DNA from: Candidatus Rifleibacteriota bacterium
GTDB lineage: Bacteria > Riflebacteria > Ozemobacteria > Ozemobacterales > Ozemobacteraceae
DNA length: 6,646 bases
Assembly: GCA_017526725.1 (NCBI GenBank)
Contig: JAFXRA010000124.1
Coordinates: 1 to 6,646 of the forward strand
Direction: 5' to 3'
The notes beneath the pieces were generated by a model. That model was not told the DNA's origin and did no database searches. It was given only the letters and a program-made list of their open reading frames with translations. The position numbers and the translations under genes were made by a program. Of the stretch, positions 1 to 3,950 are shown one piece after another (the first letter of the stretch is position 1; each line of letters opens with the position of its first letter).

Positions 1-1
1 A

Positions 2-976
2 TATGCCCCAGAACTTCTTCCTTTTATAAAAATCAAAGTCGATGAAAGTGGTAAAGTTGGGCAATATTATCTAACCGGTTCTCAGATGTTCCACATGATG
101 AATAAAGTTAGTGAGTCATTGGCTGGCAGAGTCGGTATTTTGTCTATGTATTCATTATCTAGAGCAGAAATAGAAGGGAATAACAGTCTTCCATTCAACC
201 CATCTAATATTAAAAACATAGTTTCAGATGATAGCATTTCAGATATTTTTGATAAGATTCTAAAAGGCGGAATGCCTCGCATTATCAGTGACCCTGAACT
301 TTCTGCAGATGATTTTTTCAATTCATATATTCAGACTTATATTGAACGAGATATAAAAGATTTAATCAAAGTTTCCAACGAAAGCAAATTTATTAAGTTT
401 ACTTCCTGTGTGGCTGCAAGAACAAGCCATGAAGTAAATATAGCAGACATTGCCAAAGATGTTGAAATAGACAGAAAAACTGCAGAAAGTTGGCTCTCTA
501 TACTAGTAACTTCTGGTTTAGTCATACTTATTAATCCCTATTCTGGAAACACAATAAAAAGAATTGTTAAACGTCCCAAACTTTATTTTATGGATACAGG
601 TCTTGCCTGTTATCTTAGTATGTGGAACAATGCTAGGGCGTTAGAACTATCTGCTATGTCAGGAGCTATGTTTGAGAACTACGTAGTATCTGAAATAATT
701 AAAAGTTACTCAAATAATGGGTTAGATGTAAGAAGTAGATTATTTTATTACAGGGACAATAATGGCAAAGAAATAGACTTATTGATTTTTGAAAATGGGA
801 AATTATATCCAATAGAAATCAAGAAGAATGCAGATCCAGGCAAAAATGCAATAAAGAATTTCTCTGTTTTAACATCATTTAAAGAAATAATTGGAGAAGG
901 CGCAGTTCTATGTATGGCTTCAATGACTATTCCAATTGATAATAAAAATAAAATTGTTCCGATTAAAGCAATCTAA
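2..976 (+). CDS. AAA_14/DUF4143 family ATP-binding protein, C-terminal part (5' truncated)
   Basis: The reading frame is open from the window edge, so the gene begins upstream; the ATG at 86 is internal. The visible 324 residues start in the end of the AAA_14 ATPase domain: LTGSQ (residues 24-28) is the family's sensor-1 strand, followed by SESLAGRVGIL and a YSLS/E stretch matching the usual 'SLAGR...L.PLS..E' block. Walker A and B would lie outside the window. The DUF4143 half follows: a winged-helix region (NIADIAKDVEIDRKTAESWL, about 147-166), the PKLYFMDTGLACYL block, and a C-terminal PD-(D/E)XK-like fold with FEN, then EIDLL (257-261) and EIKK (272-275). All expected acidic and lysine residues are present. 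In this family the molecular role is poorly known; members are common, often strain-variable, and sometimes found near mobile or defence genes. The end is intact (TAA). It converges with the MarR-type gene downstream. Family assignment is firm; the biological role is not. Confidence 0.9.
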   Translation, partial: YAPELLPFIKIKVDESGKVGQYYLTGSQMFHMMNKVSESLAGRVGILSMYSLSRAEIEGNNSLPFNPSNIKNIVSDDSISDIFDKILKGGMPRIISDPELSADDFFNSYIQTYIERDIKDLIKVSNESKFIKFTSCVAARTSHEVNIADIAKDVEIDRKTAESWLSILVTSGLVILINPYSGNTIKRIVKRPKLYFMDTGLACYLSMWNNARALELSAMSGAMFENYVVSEIIKSYSNNGLDVRSRLFYYRDNNGKEIDLLIFENGKLYPIEIKKNADPGKNAIKNFSVLTSFKEIIGEGAVLCMASMTIPIDNKNKIVPIKAI

Positions 977-1053
977 TGTTGCAAAAATAGGCGTAGTTCT
1001 GGTTAAGATACAATCACGATAAAACCCCTTTTGTATGCCTACGGCAGACACTT

Positions 1054-1076
1054 CCCCTAAATCTGAAGATTTGGGG
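1054..1076. terminator. Hairpin between convergent genes (weak terminator candidate)
   Basis: CCCC then AAATCT pairs with AGATTT then GGGG, with one bulged T at 1058 and a GA centre. It lies between the stop codon of the ATPase gene (+) and that of the MarR-type gene (-), where a shared terminator is expected. Neither strand has a proper T-run directly after the stem, so termination is only suggested by position. The rest of the 977-1087 spacer shows nothing recognisable beyond a 4-bp TGCC/GGCA hairpin near 1036-1047. Confidence 0.35.
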
Positions 1077-1087
1077 CAGATCTTTAA

Positions 1088-1468
1088 TTAAGCATAGAGG
1101 CTTGAAAGACCGCGCTGAATTGCTGCGCTTATCTTGTTTGATTCTTCACGTAGAGTTTCTATTTCAAGATTCATAGATTTCTGGAGCTGAAGAAGAGATT
1201 GCAGATAACGCATGGTTACAGCAGCACGTTCAGTTAATCCTGCTGGTGTAAGATGATATAAGCAAGCTCTGCGTTTATTTGTTGTTGATTCAGAGACTTC
1301 AACCCAGCCTTTGTCTACAATATCATTCAAAAGGTAGTTCATATGCCCTAGACTGACACCAAGTTCGTCAGCCAGCTTACGCTGATTAGTCTTAGGGCTC
1401 TTCTCAATGCTCTTGAGAAGTTTGTAGAGAACTTCGTCACCACCAACAGGTCGAGTTGTCAATTCCAT
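1088..1468 (-). CDS. MarR family EPS-associated transcriptional regulator
   Basis: This 126-residue protein has a winged helix-turn-helix at about residues 12-76. The segment NQRKLADELGVSLGHMNYLL is the helix-turn-helix, followed by VDKGWVEV and a wing ending in the YHLTPAGLTERA block. This layout is typical of the short regulator family called 'MarR family EPS-associated' (TIGR04176 type), usually found beside exopolysaccharide export genes. Residues 84-118 form a leucine-rich heptad stretch (LQSLLQLQKSMNLEIETLREE), a likely coiled coil for dimerisation. The ATG at 1468 is supported by AAGGA (1477-1481, minus strand) 8 bases upstream. No polysaccharide gene is in view, so the target may be outside the window, or the gene may be an orphan. 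A long inverted repeat (1507-1557) just upstream could be its own operator. The family call is good; 'EPS' is inherited from relatives and not shown by this locus. Confidence 0.85.
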   Translation of the reverse strand: MELTTRPVGGDEVLYKLLKSIEKSPKTNQRKLADELGVSLGHMNYLLNDIVDKGWVEVSESTTNKRRACLYHLTPAGLTERAAVTMRYLQSLLQLQKSMNLEIETLREESNKISAAIQRGLSSLYA

Positions 1469-1506
1469 GTTTGTAATCCTTAATACAACTTAAGTTAGGC
1501 ACAAAC

Positions 1507-1557
1507 CCAATATGGAATTAACCTATGTACAGTACAAAGATTTAATTCCAACATTGG
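1507..1557. repeat. 15/16-bp inverted repeat upstream of the MarR-type gene
   Basis: Left arm CCAATATGGAATTAA (1507-1521) and right arm TTAATTCCAACATTGG (1542-1557) are complementary except around one extra base, with a 20-base centre that contains TGTAC AGTAC. It sits 39 bases upstream of the MarR-type start codon. It could be an autoregulatory operator or, if transcribed, a leader hairpin. Further TGTAC motifs occur at 1591 and 1611, exactly 20 bases apart. The pairing is seen directly; function is inferred. Confidence 0.5.
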
Positions 1558-1581
1558 ATTATTAAGGCAAATAAGAAAAAA

Positions 1582-1611
1582 GTGCAAAAATGTACCTATC
1601 TGTGTTAAGAT
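1582..1611 (+). promoter_or_regulatory. Possible extended -10 promoter for the hairpin-rich transcript
   Basis: TGTTAAGAT (1603-1611) reads as an extended -10 element (TGn then TAAGAT, 4 of 6 consensus). The -35 region near 1582-1588 (GTGCAAA) is poor. It would start transcription near 1618, just ahead of the run of hairpins. It overlaps TGTAC motifs and a 6-bp inverted repeat (CTGTGT at 1600-1605, ACACAG at 1614-1619), so binding by a regulator is conceivable. Low confidence because AT-rich DNA throws up such matches by chance. Confidence 0.25.
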
Positions 1612-1617
1612 GTACAC

Positions 1618-1744
1618 AGAAGAAGCACAATTTGTGCTTTATTTCTTAGTATTCTGTTCACTCGCCAAAGTCGCCCAGAATACTACCCTATAATTTTAGT
1701 GTTATAAAAACCAGCTCCATTAACTTGGAGCTTTTGTGTTTTTT
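1618..1744 (+). ncRNA. Candidate structured small RNA ending in an intrinsic terminator
   Basis: No ORF of note lies in the 341 bases between 1469 and 1809, but this part is a chain of perfect inverted repeats. AAGCACAA/TTGTGCTT is at 1623-1639, with one central base. AGTATTCTG/CAGAATACT is at 1648-1684: 9 bp around a 19-base loop rich in CGCC. TATAA/TTATA is at 1689-1706. The terminator hairpin follows at 1713-1732 with a T-rich tail. A terminator 66 bases before the next start codon implies a short transcript that ends before the XRE gene. That could be a free-standing small RNA or an attenuated leader. I recognise no known RNA family. The inverted repeats are directly visible; expression is inferred. 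An alternative is a stack of protein-binding operators. Confidence 0.35.
1713..1744 (+). terminator. Rho-independent terminator upstream of the XRE gene
   Basis: AGCTCCA (1713-1719) and TGGAGCT (1726-1732) form a perfect 7-bp stem with loop TTAACT, followed by TTTGTGTTTTTT. On the minus strand the same stem is followed by GGTTTTTAT, so it may work in both directions. No protein gene ends just before it on either strand, which points to a non-coding transcript. Confidence 0.75.
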
Positions 1745-1760
1745 AACAGCTTTGATTATA

Positions 1761-1787
1761 AAACTTAACGATTAATAAGTCAAGTTT
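1761..1787. promoter_or_regulatory. Possible operator of the XRE repressor
   Basis: Nested inverted repeats lie 23-49 bases before the XRE start codon: AAACTT (1761-1766) with AAGTTT (1782-1787), and ACTTA (1763-1767) with TAAGT (1776-1780). TATAAA at 1757-1762 is a possible -10 element next to it. XRE/Cro proteins commonly repress their own promoter through such sites. The base composition makes chance matches fairly likely. Confidence 0.3.
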
Positions 1788-1809
1788 GTAGTCGAAAGGT
1801 TTTAATCAT

Positions 1810-2115
1810 ATGAAGTTCAGTGAAAAATTAAAGGAATTAATGCAAGCAAAAGGCTTAAGCCAGATGGATGTTGCAAACCTTTCTGGAATATCTCAGACCA
1901 TAGTTTCAAGATGGCTTAGAACTGATTTAGAGCCTAGAATTTCTAATTTAAAACCTTTAGCAAAAGCCTTAAACGTCAGAGTTATAGATTTGTTAGAAGA
2001 TTATAGTGATGAGGACTTAACTGAAACCGAAAAGACTTTTTTAGCACTTCCAGAAAATAAGAAACAAATGCTGATGGAAATACTTCGGGTTATAGACACG
2101 GGATATAAGATATAA
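1810..2115 (+). CDS. XRE/Cro-C1 family helix-turn-helix regulator
   Basis: This 101-residue protein has an N-terminal HTH_3 domain (about residues 4-65). The helix-turn-helix lies at 17-36: SQMDVANLSGI, then the recognition helix SQTIVSRWL, then the conserved LEPRISNLKPLAKALNV and VIDLLE. The C-terminal 35 residues (LTETEKTFLALPENKKQMLMEILRVI) form a helical tail of the kind that mediates dimerisation in phage-type and SinR-like repressors. The start is supported by GAAAGG (1794-1799) 10 bases upstream. The stop codon lies inside the first copy of a direct repeat that recurs at the antitoxin stop codon. It sits 229 bases upstream of the toxin-antitoxin pair, which has its own promoter, so it is probably a separate unit. 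Its target is not visible; self-repression is plausible. It could also be a remnant of a mobile element. Confidence 0.88.
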   Translation: MKFSEKLKELMQAKGLSQMDVANLSGISQTIVSRWLRTDLEPRISNLKPLAKALNVRVIDLLEDYSDEDLTETEKTFLALPENKKQMLMEILRVIDTGYKI

Positions 2116-2145
2116 GATTTAAGAAGAAGAACAAAGAGCTTAGAG
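2107..2145 (+). repeat. Direct repeat, copy 1 (at the XRE gene stop codon)
   Basis: AAGATATAA (2107-2115, containing the TAA stop) and, 12 bases on, AGAACAAAGAGCTTAGAG (2128-2145). Both blocks recur in the same order at 2926-2956, at the antitoxin stop codon. Copy 1 has 9 more bases between the blocks (12 against 3). The two copies bracket the toxin-antitoxin pair. Confidence 0.65.
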
Positions 2146-2208
2146 AGTTGAGAGTTGAGAATTGTTCAAGTAGTTCTAATTGTTCGAATCGTTCAAATTG
2201 TTAAAATA
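2143..2208 (+). repeat. Tandem heptamer then nonamer array
   Basis: Three 7-base units (GAGAGTT, GAGAGTT, GAGAATT; 2143-2163) run without a gap into five 9-base units (GTTCAAGTA, GTTCTAATT, GTTCGAATC, GTTCAAATT, GTTAAAATA; 2164-2208). The periods are exact although the units have diverged. No ORF of note covers them. Such short tandem arrays usually expand and contract by replication slippage. Confidence 0.65.
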
Positions 2209-2271
2209 AATTTTAGTTTATAGAATAGTTCTATATAATTAGAACCCTTCGAACCTTGAACTATTCGAACT
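2164..2271. repeat. Long imperfect inverted repeat between XRE and toxin genes
   Basis: The GTTC-rich array (2164-2198) is answered on the other side by GAAC at 2242, 2251, 2258 and 2267. Read in reverse complement, the right arm aligns along roughly 34 bases of the left arm with most positions matching. Between them lies a perfect small hairpin, ATAGAA (2220-2225) with TTCTAT (2229-2234). The whole could fold into a cruciform or RNA hairpin. There is no T-run, so it is not a standard terminator. Together with the array it fills the 229-base gap up to the toxin promoter. Confidence 0.5.
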
Positions 2272-2291
2272 ATATATTAACAATTTTCTCA

Positions 2292-2319
2292 TTAATGTAA
2301 TTTAATATATTTACATTAA
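2292..2319. promoter_or_regulatory. Operator candidate for the toxin-antitoxin operon
   Basis: TTAATGTAA (2292-2300) and TTACATTAA (2311-2319) are perfect 9-bp inverted arms around a 10-base AT centre. The right arm covers the -35 box of the promoter at 2310-2338, so a bound protein would block RNA polymerase. Ribbon-helix-helix antitoxins typically bind palindromes in their own promoter. The palindrome is seen; the binding protein is inferred. Confidence 0.6.
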
Positions 2320-2338
2320 ATATTGTTTAATTTATAAT
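2310..2338 (+). promoter_or_regulatory. Sigma-70-type promoter of the toxin-antitoxin operon
   Basis: TTTACA (2310-2315, 5 of 6 consensus), a 17-base spacer, and a perfect TATAAT (2333-2338). The expected start point is about 7 bases after the -10 box, at 2344-2346, which is the toxin's own ATG. No purine-rich ribosome binding site is present upstream of that ATG, so the mRNA is probably leaderless. Confidence 0.7.
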
Positions 2339-2344
2339 TATATT

Positions 2345-2608
2345 ATGCATGTTAAATTAAAGTGGAACGAAGAAAAGAATGAACTGTTAAAGGCAACAAG
2401 AAAAGTGTCTTTTGAAATGGTTCAAAATGAAGTTAATAAAGGCAAATATACAAAGCCAATAATTAACCCTGCTCACCCAGAAAATCAGTTTATCTTTGTT
2501 GTATCTTTGAATGGCTATCCTCACGTTGTGCCATTTGTGATAGAAGATAACGACACATGGTTTTTAAAAACTATAATACCTAACCGTAAATATAAGGGGA
2601 AAATATGA
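2345..2608 (+). CDS. BrnT-like toxin of a type II toxin-antitoxin system
   Basis: This 87-residue basic protein opens with the pattern LKWNEEKNELL (residues 5-15), like the W-x-E-x-K-N opening of BrnT toxins (PF04365 type), which are RelE-like ribonucleases. The middle has a HPENQFIFVVSLNGYPHVVPFV strand pair. The end, LKTIIPNRKYKGK, carries the Arg-Lys-rich motif where BrnT has its conserved 'ISARKA' catalytic region. The gene comes first and its stop overlaps the antitoxin start by 4 bases (ATGA), the toxin-first order usual for BrnT/CopG pairs. No ribosome binding site precedes the ATG and the promoter places transcription start on it, so a leaderless message is likely. Length is normal for the family. 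BrnT proper has more His/Arg in the first helix, so this may be a divergent branch. The toxin assignment rests largely on the partner and gene order. Confidence 0.75.
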   Translation: MHVKLKWNEEKNELLKATRKVSFEMVQNEVNKGKYTKPIINPAHPENQFIFVVSLNGYPHVVPFVIEDNDTWFLKTIIPNRKYKGKI

Positions 2609-2934
2609 TAAAAGAAGTAGATTTCAATAAAGAATTAACTGAAGAAGAAGAACAATATATCTTGGACAACATGTCCTCTTTTCCTGAAGCTCCAGATTGG
2701 GTCGGAGAATCACTCAGAGAAGCTGCACATAATCCCCCAATAATCGAATACAGCAATAAACCAAACAAGAAAGTAATTACTCTAAGGCTAATAGATAAAG
2801 ACATAAAAGCTTTGAAAGATAAAGCCCTTCAGGAAGGTATACCCTACCAGACAATGATAACAAGTATTATACACAAATACCTTAGTGGTGCTTTAGTTGA
2901 TATTAATGAAGCAAGGAAACTTATTAAGATATAA
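2605..2934 (+). CDS. CopG/BrnA-type ribbon-helix-helix antitoxin
   Basis: This 109-residue protein has two parts. The N-terminal half is acidic (LTEEEEQYILDN, then SSFPEAPDW; about residues 11-32), suited to wrapping the basic toxin. The C-terminal DNA-binding region, about 54-95, starts with the strand KKVITLRL, then IDKDIKALKDKALQEGIPYQ, then TMITSIIHKYLSG. The 'EGIPYQT.I.SI.HKY' string is a hallmark of CopG_antitoxin/BrnA-type proteins (PF12441 kind) that pair with BrnT-like toxins. The start codon overlaps the toxin stop (ATGA), and AAGGGGA (2594-2600) gives it its own strong ribosome binding site. That would allow more antitoxin than toxin from one message. It is probably the repressor acting at the palindrome 2292-2319. 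The stop codon lies inside the second copy of the direct repeat. Confidence 0.85.
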   Translation: MIKEVDFNKELTEEEEQYILDNMSSFPEAPDWVGESLREAAHNPPIIEYSNKPNKKVITLRLIDKDIKALKDKALQEGIPYQTMITSIIHKYLSGALVDINEARKLIKI

Positions 2935-2956
2935 ATTAGAACAACAGAGCTTAGAG
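2926..2956 (+). repeat. Direct repeat, copy 2 (at the antitoxin stop codon)
   Basis: AAGATATAA (2926-2934, containing the TAA stop), then AGAACAACAGAGCTTAGAG (2938-2956). The second block differs from copy 1 at 2128-2145 by one inserted C. Copies start 819 bases apart and flank the toxin-antitoxin pair with its promoter. Confidence 0.65.
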
Positions 2957-3056
2957 CGTAGAGCATAGAGCGATAGAGAATAGAGCAGAGAGCCAAGCGA
3001 AGCTTGGCCGTGGTTTGTGGTTTGTGGTTGGTGGTGGGTGACGAGATGAGAGATGA
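2946..3056 (+). repeat. Three successive heptanucleotide tandem arrays
   Basis: Seven units at 2946-2994 (AGAGCTT, AGAGCGT, AGAGCAT, AGAGCGA, TAGAGAA, TAGAGCA, GAGAGCC), a short hairpin, then four units at 3010-3037 (GTGGTTT, GTGGTTT, GTGGTTG, GTGGTGG), then two GAGATGA units at 3043-3056. All three have a 7-base period but different sequence. They resemble the short tandemly repeated (STRR) heptamers described in cyanobacteria, though nothing else points to that phylum. They occupy the gene-free spacer after the antitoxin. Confidence 0.7.
2992..3008. repeat. Perfect 7-bp hairpin with GAA loop between heptamer arrays
   Basis: GCCAAGC and GCTTGGC pair perfectly around GAA. The inner GCGAAGC is a known very stable mini-hairpin. 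The following CGTGGTTTGTGG is GT-rich, not a T-run, so at best this is a weak terminator for the toxin-antitoxin operon. Confidence 0.55.
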
Positions 3057-3070
3057 GATATTAGAGAAGG

Positions 3071-3143
3071 CTACACATTTGTCATAAAAAGTATAGCGTA
3101 TGGGCCTTAGCCCTGAAAGCTATACGTTTATGACAATGTGTAG
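3071..3143. repeat. 73-base near-perfect palindrome
   Basis: The outer arm 3071-3088 (CTACACATTTGTCATAAA) pairs with 3127-3143 (TTTATGACAATGTGTAG) with one bulged T. Inside, GTATAGC (3091-3097) pairs with GCTATAC (3119-3125), and at the tip GGGC (3102-3105) pairs with GCCC (3110-3113) around CTTA. That makes 28 base pairs in one structure. No T-run follows on either strand, so it is not an ordinary terminator. It covers the first possible start codon of the small ORF that follows. It could be a structured leader RNA, a REP-like or transposition hairpin, or a solo element end. Confidence 0.75.
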
Positions 3144-3285
3144 ACTACTTAAGAGAGCAGAGATAAGAGAAAAAAAGATAAGAGAATTGTTTTGGTTCAC
3201 AATGGTCTTCGGACTCATCTTTGTAATATTTGGCAAAGTTCTCAAAAATCTCCCAGCCATTCTAACGAATGACATCCCTCTTTAA
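3100..3285 (+). CDS. Small single-pass membrane protein, unknown (start uncertain)
   Basis: The frame encodes up to 61 residues. The ATG at 3100 lies within the palindrome and has no ribosome binding site. The ATG at 3130, preceded by GAAAG 10 bases upstream, gives a 51-residue product and seems more likely. That product has a short basic amphipathic stretch (RLLKRAEIREKKIREL), then a hydrophobic segment (FWFTMVFGLIFVIFG) followed by KVLKNLP, consistent with one membrane helix with its N-terminus inside. The stop codon lies within a strong terminator stem, giving a compact unit of palindrome, ORF and terminator. I recognise no family. It might be a small type I toxin-like peptide, a regulator peptide, or a chance frame. 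Only the terminator on the same strand argues for real transcription. Confidence 0.4.
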   Translation: MGLSPESYTFMTMCRLLKRAEIREKKIRELFWFTMVFGLIFVIFGKVLKNLPAILTNDIPL

Positions 3286-3302
3286 TAAAGAGGGTATTTT
3301 TT
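3276..3302 (+). terminator. Rho-independent terminator of the small + strand unit
   Basis: CCCTCTTT (3276-3283) and AAAGAGGG (3287-3294) form a perfect 8-bp stem around AAT, followed by TATTTTTT. The tail is on the + strand only; on the minus strand the stem runs into mixed sequence. It therefore ends transcripts from the left and only poorly those of the minus-strand operon whose last gene stops at 3330. The TAA of the small ORF is at 3283-3285, within the stem and loop. Confidence 0.8.
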
Positions 3303-3329
3303 GAAAAACCATAATCATTATTTCTCAAA

Positions 3330-3926
3330 TTAAAAAGAAACTTTGCGTTGGAAGGGGATTTCCATAGAACCGATTTTTATCATTAGGTCGGCAGTGCCCT
3401 CGATTTGAGTAATTGCTTTTATATCTTCGCCGAGTTCCTTCTTAACTGACTTTTGAGAAAGCAGAGTCTTTAAAAGCTTGCCGGCATTCTTTTCAACAGA
3501 CTTGGCAATAGCTCTGCGAGCGGTTATAGAATCAATGTTACAGGCTATTACAACATTGGTTTCAATAGAAGGATTCAGAGTAACCATGGCATCTGCCTGC
3601 ATTCCGCTGGCAACTTTGTCGCTGCCGATGTTCATATCAAAATTCAGGTTCTTAAAAATAACCCCTATTGGCAGATTATTCTTAACTTTGAGATGAAGCC
3701 TTAATTTAGTCTGCTTATCTGTAAGTTTTTCTGGATCAAGGGTTACGCTATCAAGCTTTAAATCAATTTTTTCAGCCATTTTTCCTTTATAGCTGTCGAA
3801 ATTAATCATTAAATAGACGAAACCGCCTAATGCAATAATGACTAAAAGCATTATTACAAAAATAACTTTTTTTATAAATCCGCCAATGCCGCCAGATGAT
3901 TTGGCTGATGAACTTTTCTTTGCCAC
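3330..3926 (-). CDS. Membrane-anchored WHy/LEA14-type protein
   Basis: This 198-residue protein starts with a Ser/Lys/Gly-rich tail (about 1-18), then one hydrophobic helix at about 19-41 (VIFVIMLLVIIALGGFVYLMI). The rest lies outside the membrane and resembles the LEA type 2/WHy domain (about 66-135). Its hallmarks are KLRLHLKVKNNLPIGVIFKN, a MNIGSDKVASG strand and the L(N)PSIETNVVI block, with a closing EGTADLMIKIGSMEIPF strand set near 176-193. This beta-sandwich is found in stress-related and envelope proteins; its ligand is unknown. It starts with GTG, not ATG; the AAGGA at 3934-3938 lies 7 bases upstream and settles this. It follows rseP by 24 bases and is the last gene of the uppS-cdsA-rseP operon, so an envelope role is likely. 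A lipoprotein box is absent, so the N-terminal helix is an anchor, not a processed lipoprotein signal. Confidence 0.72.
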   Translation of the reverse strand: MAKKSSSAKSSGGIGGFIKKVIFVIMLLVIIALGGFVYLMINFDSYKGKMAEKIDLKLDSVTLDPEKLTDKQTKLRLHLKVKNNLPIGVIFKNLNFDMNIGSDKVASGMQADAMVTLNPSIETNVVIACNIDSITARRAIAKSVEKNAGKLLKTLLSQKSVKKELGEDIKAITQIEGTADLMIKIGSMEIPFQRKVSF

Positions 3927-3933
3927 TGAACTA

Positions 3934-3938
3934 TCCTT
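3934..3938 (-). promoter_or_regulatory. Ribosome binding site supporting a GTG start
   Basis: AAGGA on the minus strand, 7 bases before the GTG at 3926-3924. No in-frame ATG lies nearby with comparable spacing, so this site fixes the start of the WHy/LEA14-type gene. Confidence 0.65.
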
Positions 3939-3950
3939 ATAAGAAGAAAC

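Noticed and set aside
82..525. Two minus-strand ORFs of 79 and 62 codons inside the ATPase gene
   Set aside because: They lie opposite a frame with clear family motifs (LTGS, EIDLL, EIKK) and show no motif themselves.
2164..2271. Possible integron attC site next to a TA cassette
   Set aside because: TA cassettes and folded repeats suggested it, but the repeats give GTTC/GAAC words, not the GTTRRRY and RYYYAAC core sites, and no integrase is present.
2580..2804. 74-codon minus-strand ORF over the toxin/antitoxin junction
   Set aside because: It is the shadow of two recognisable overlapping genes in the TA operon.
2946..3056. CRISPR-like array
   Set aside because: The units are 7 bases long with no spacers and no cas genes; these are plain tandem repeats.
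3071..3143. Riboswitch or self-cleaving ribozyme
   Set aside because: I compared the loop regions with hammerhead, twister, fluoride and purine consensus features from memory and found no convincing core. An Infernal/Rfam search would decide.
3276..3302. Terminator of the minus-strand uppS-cdsA-rseP operon
   Set aside because: The T-run follows the stem only on the plus strand; on the minus strand the stem is followed by mixed sequence, so it fits the plus-strand unit better.
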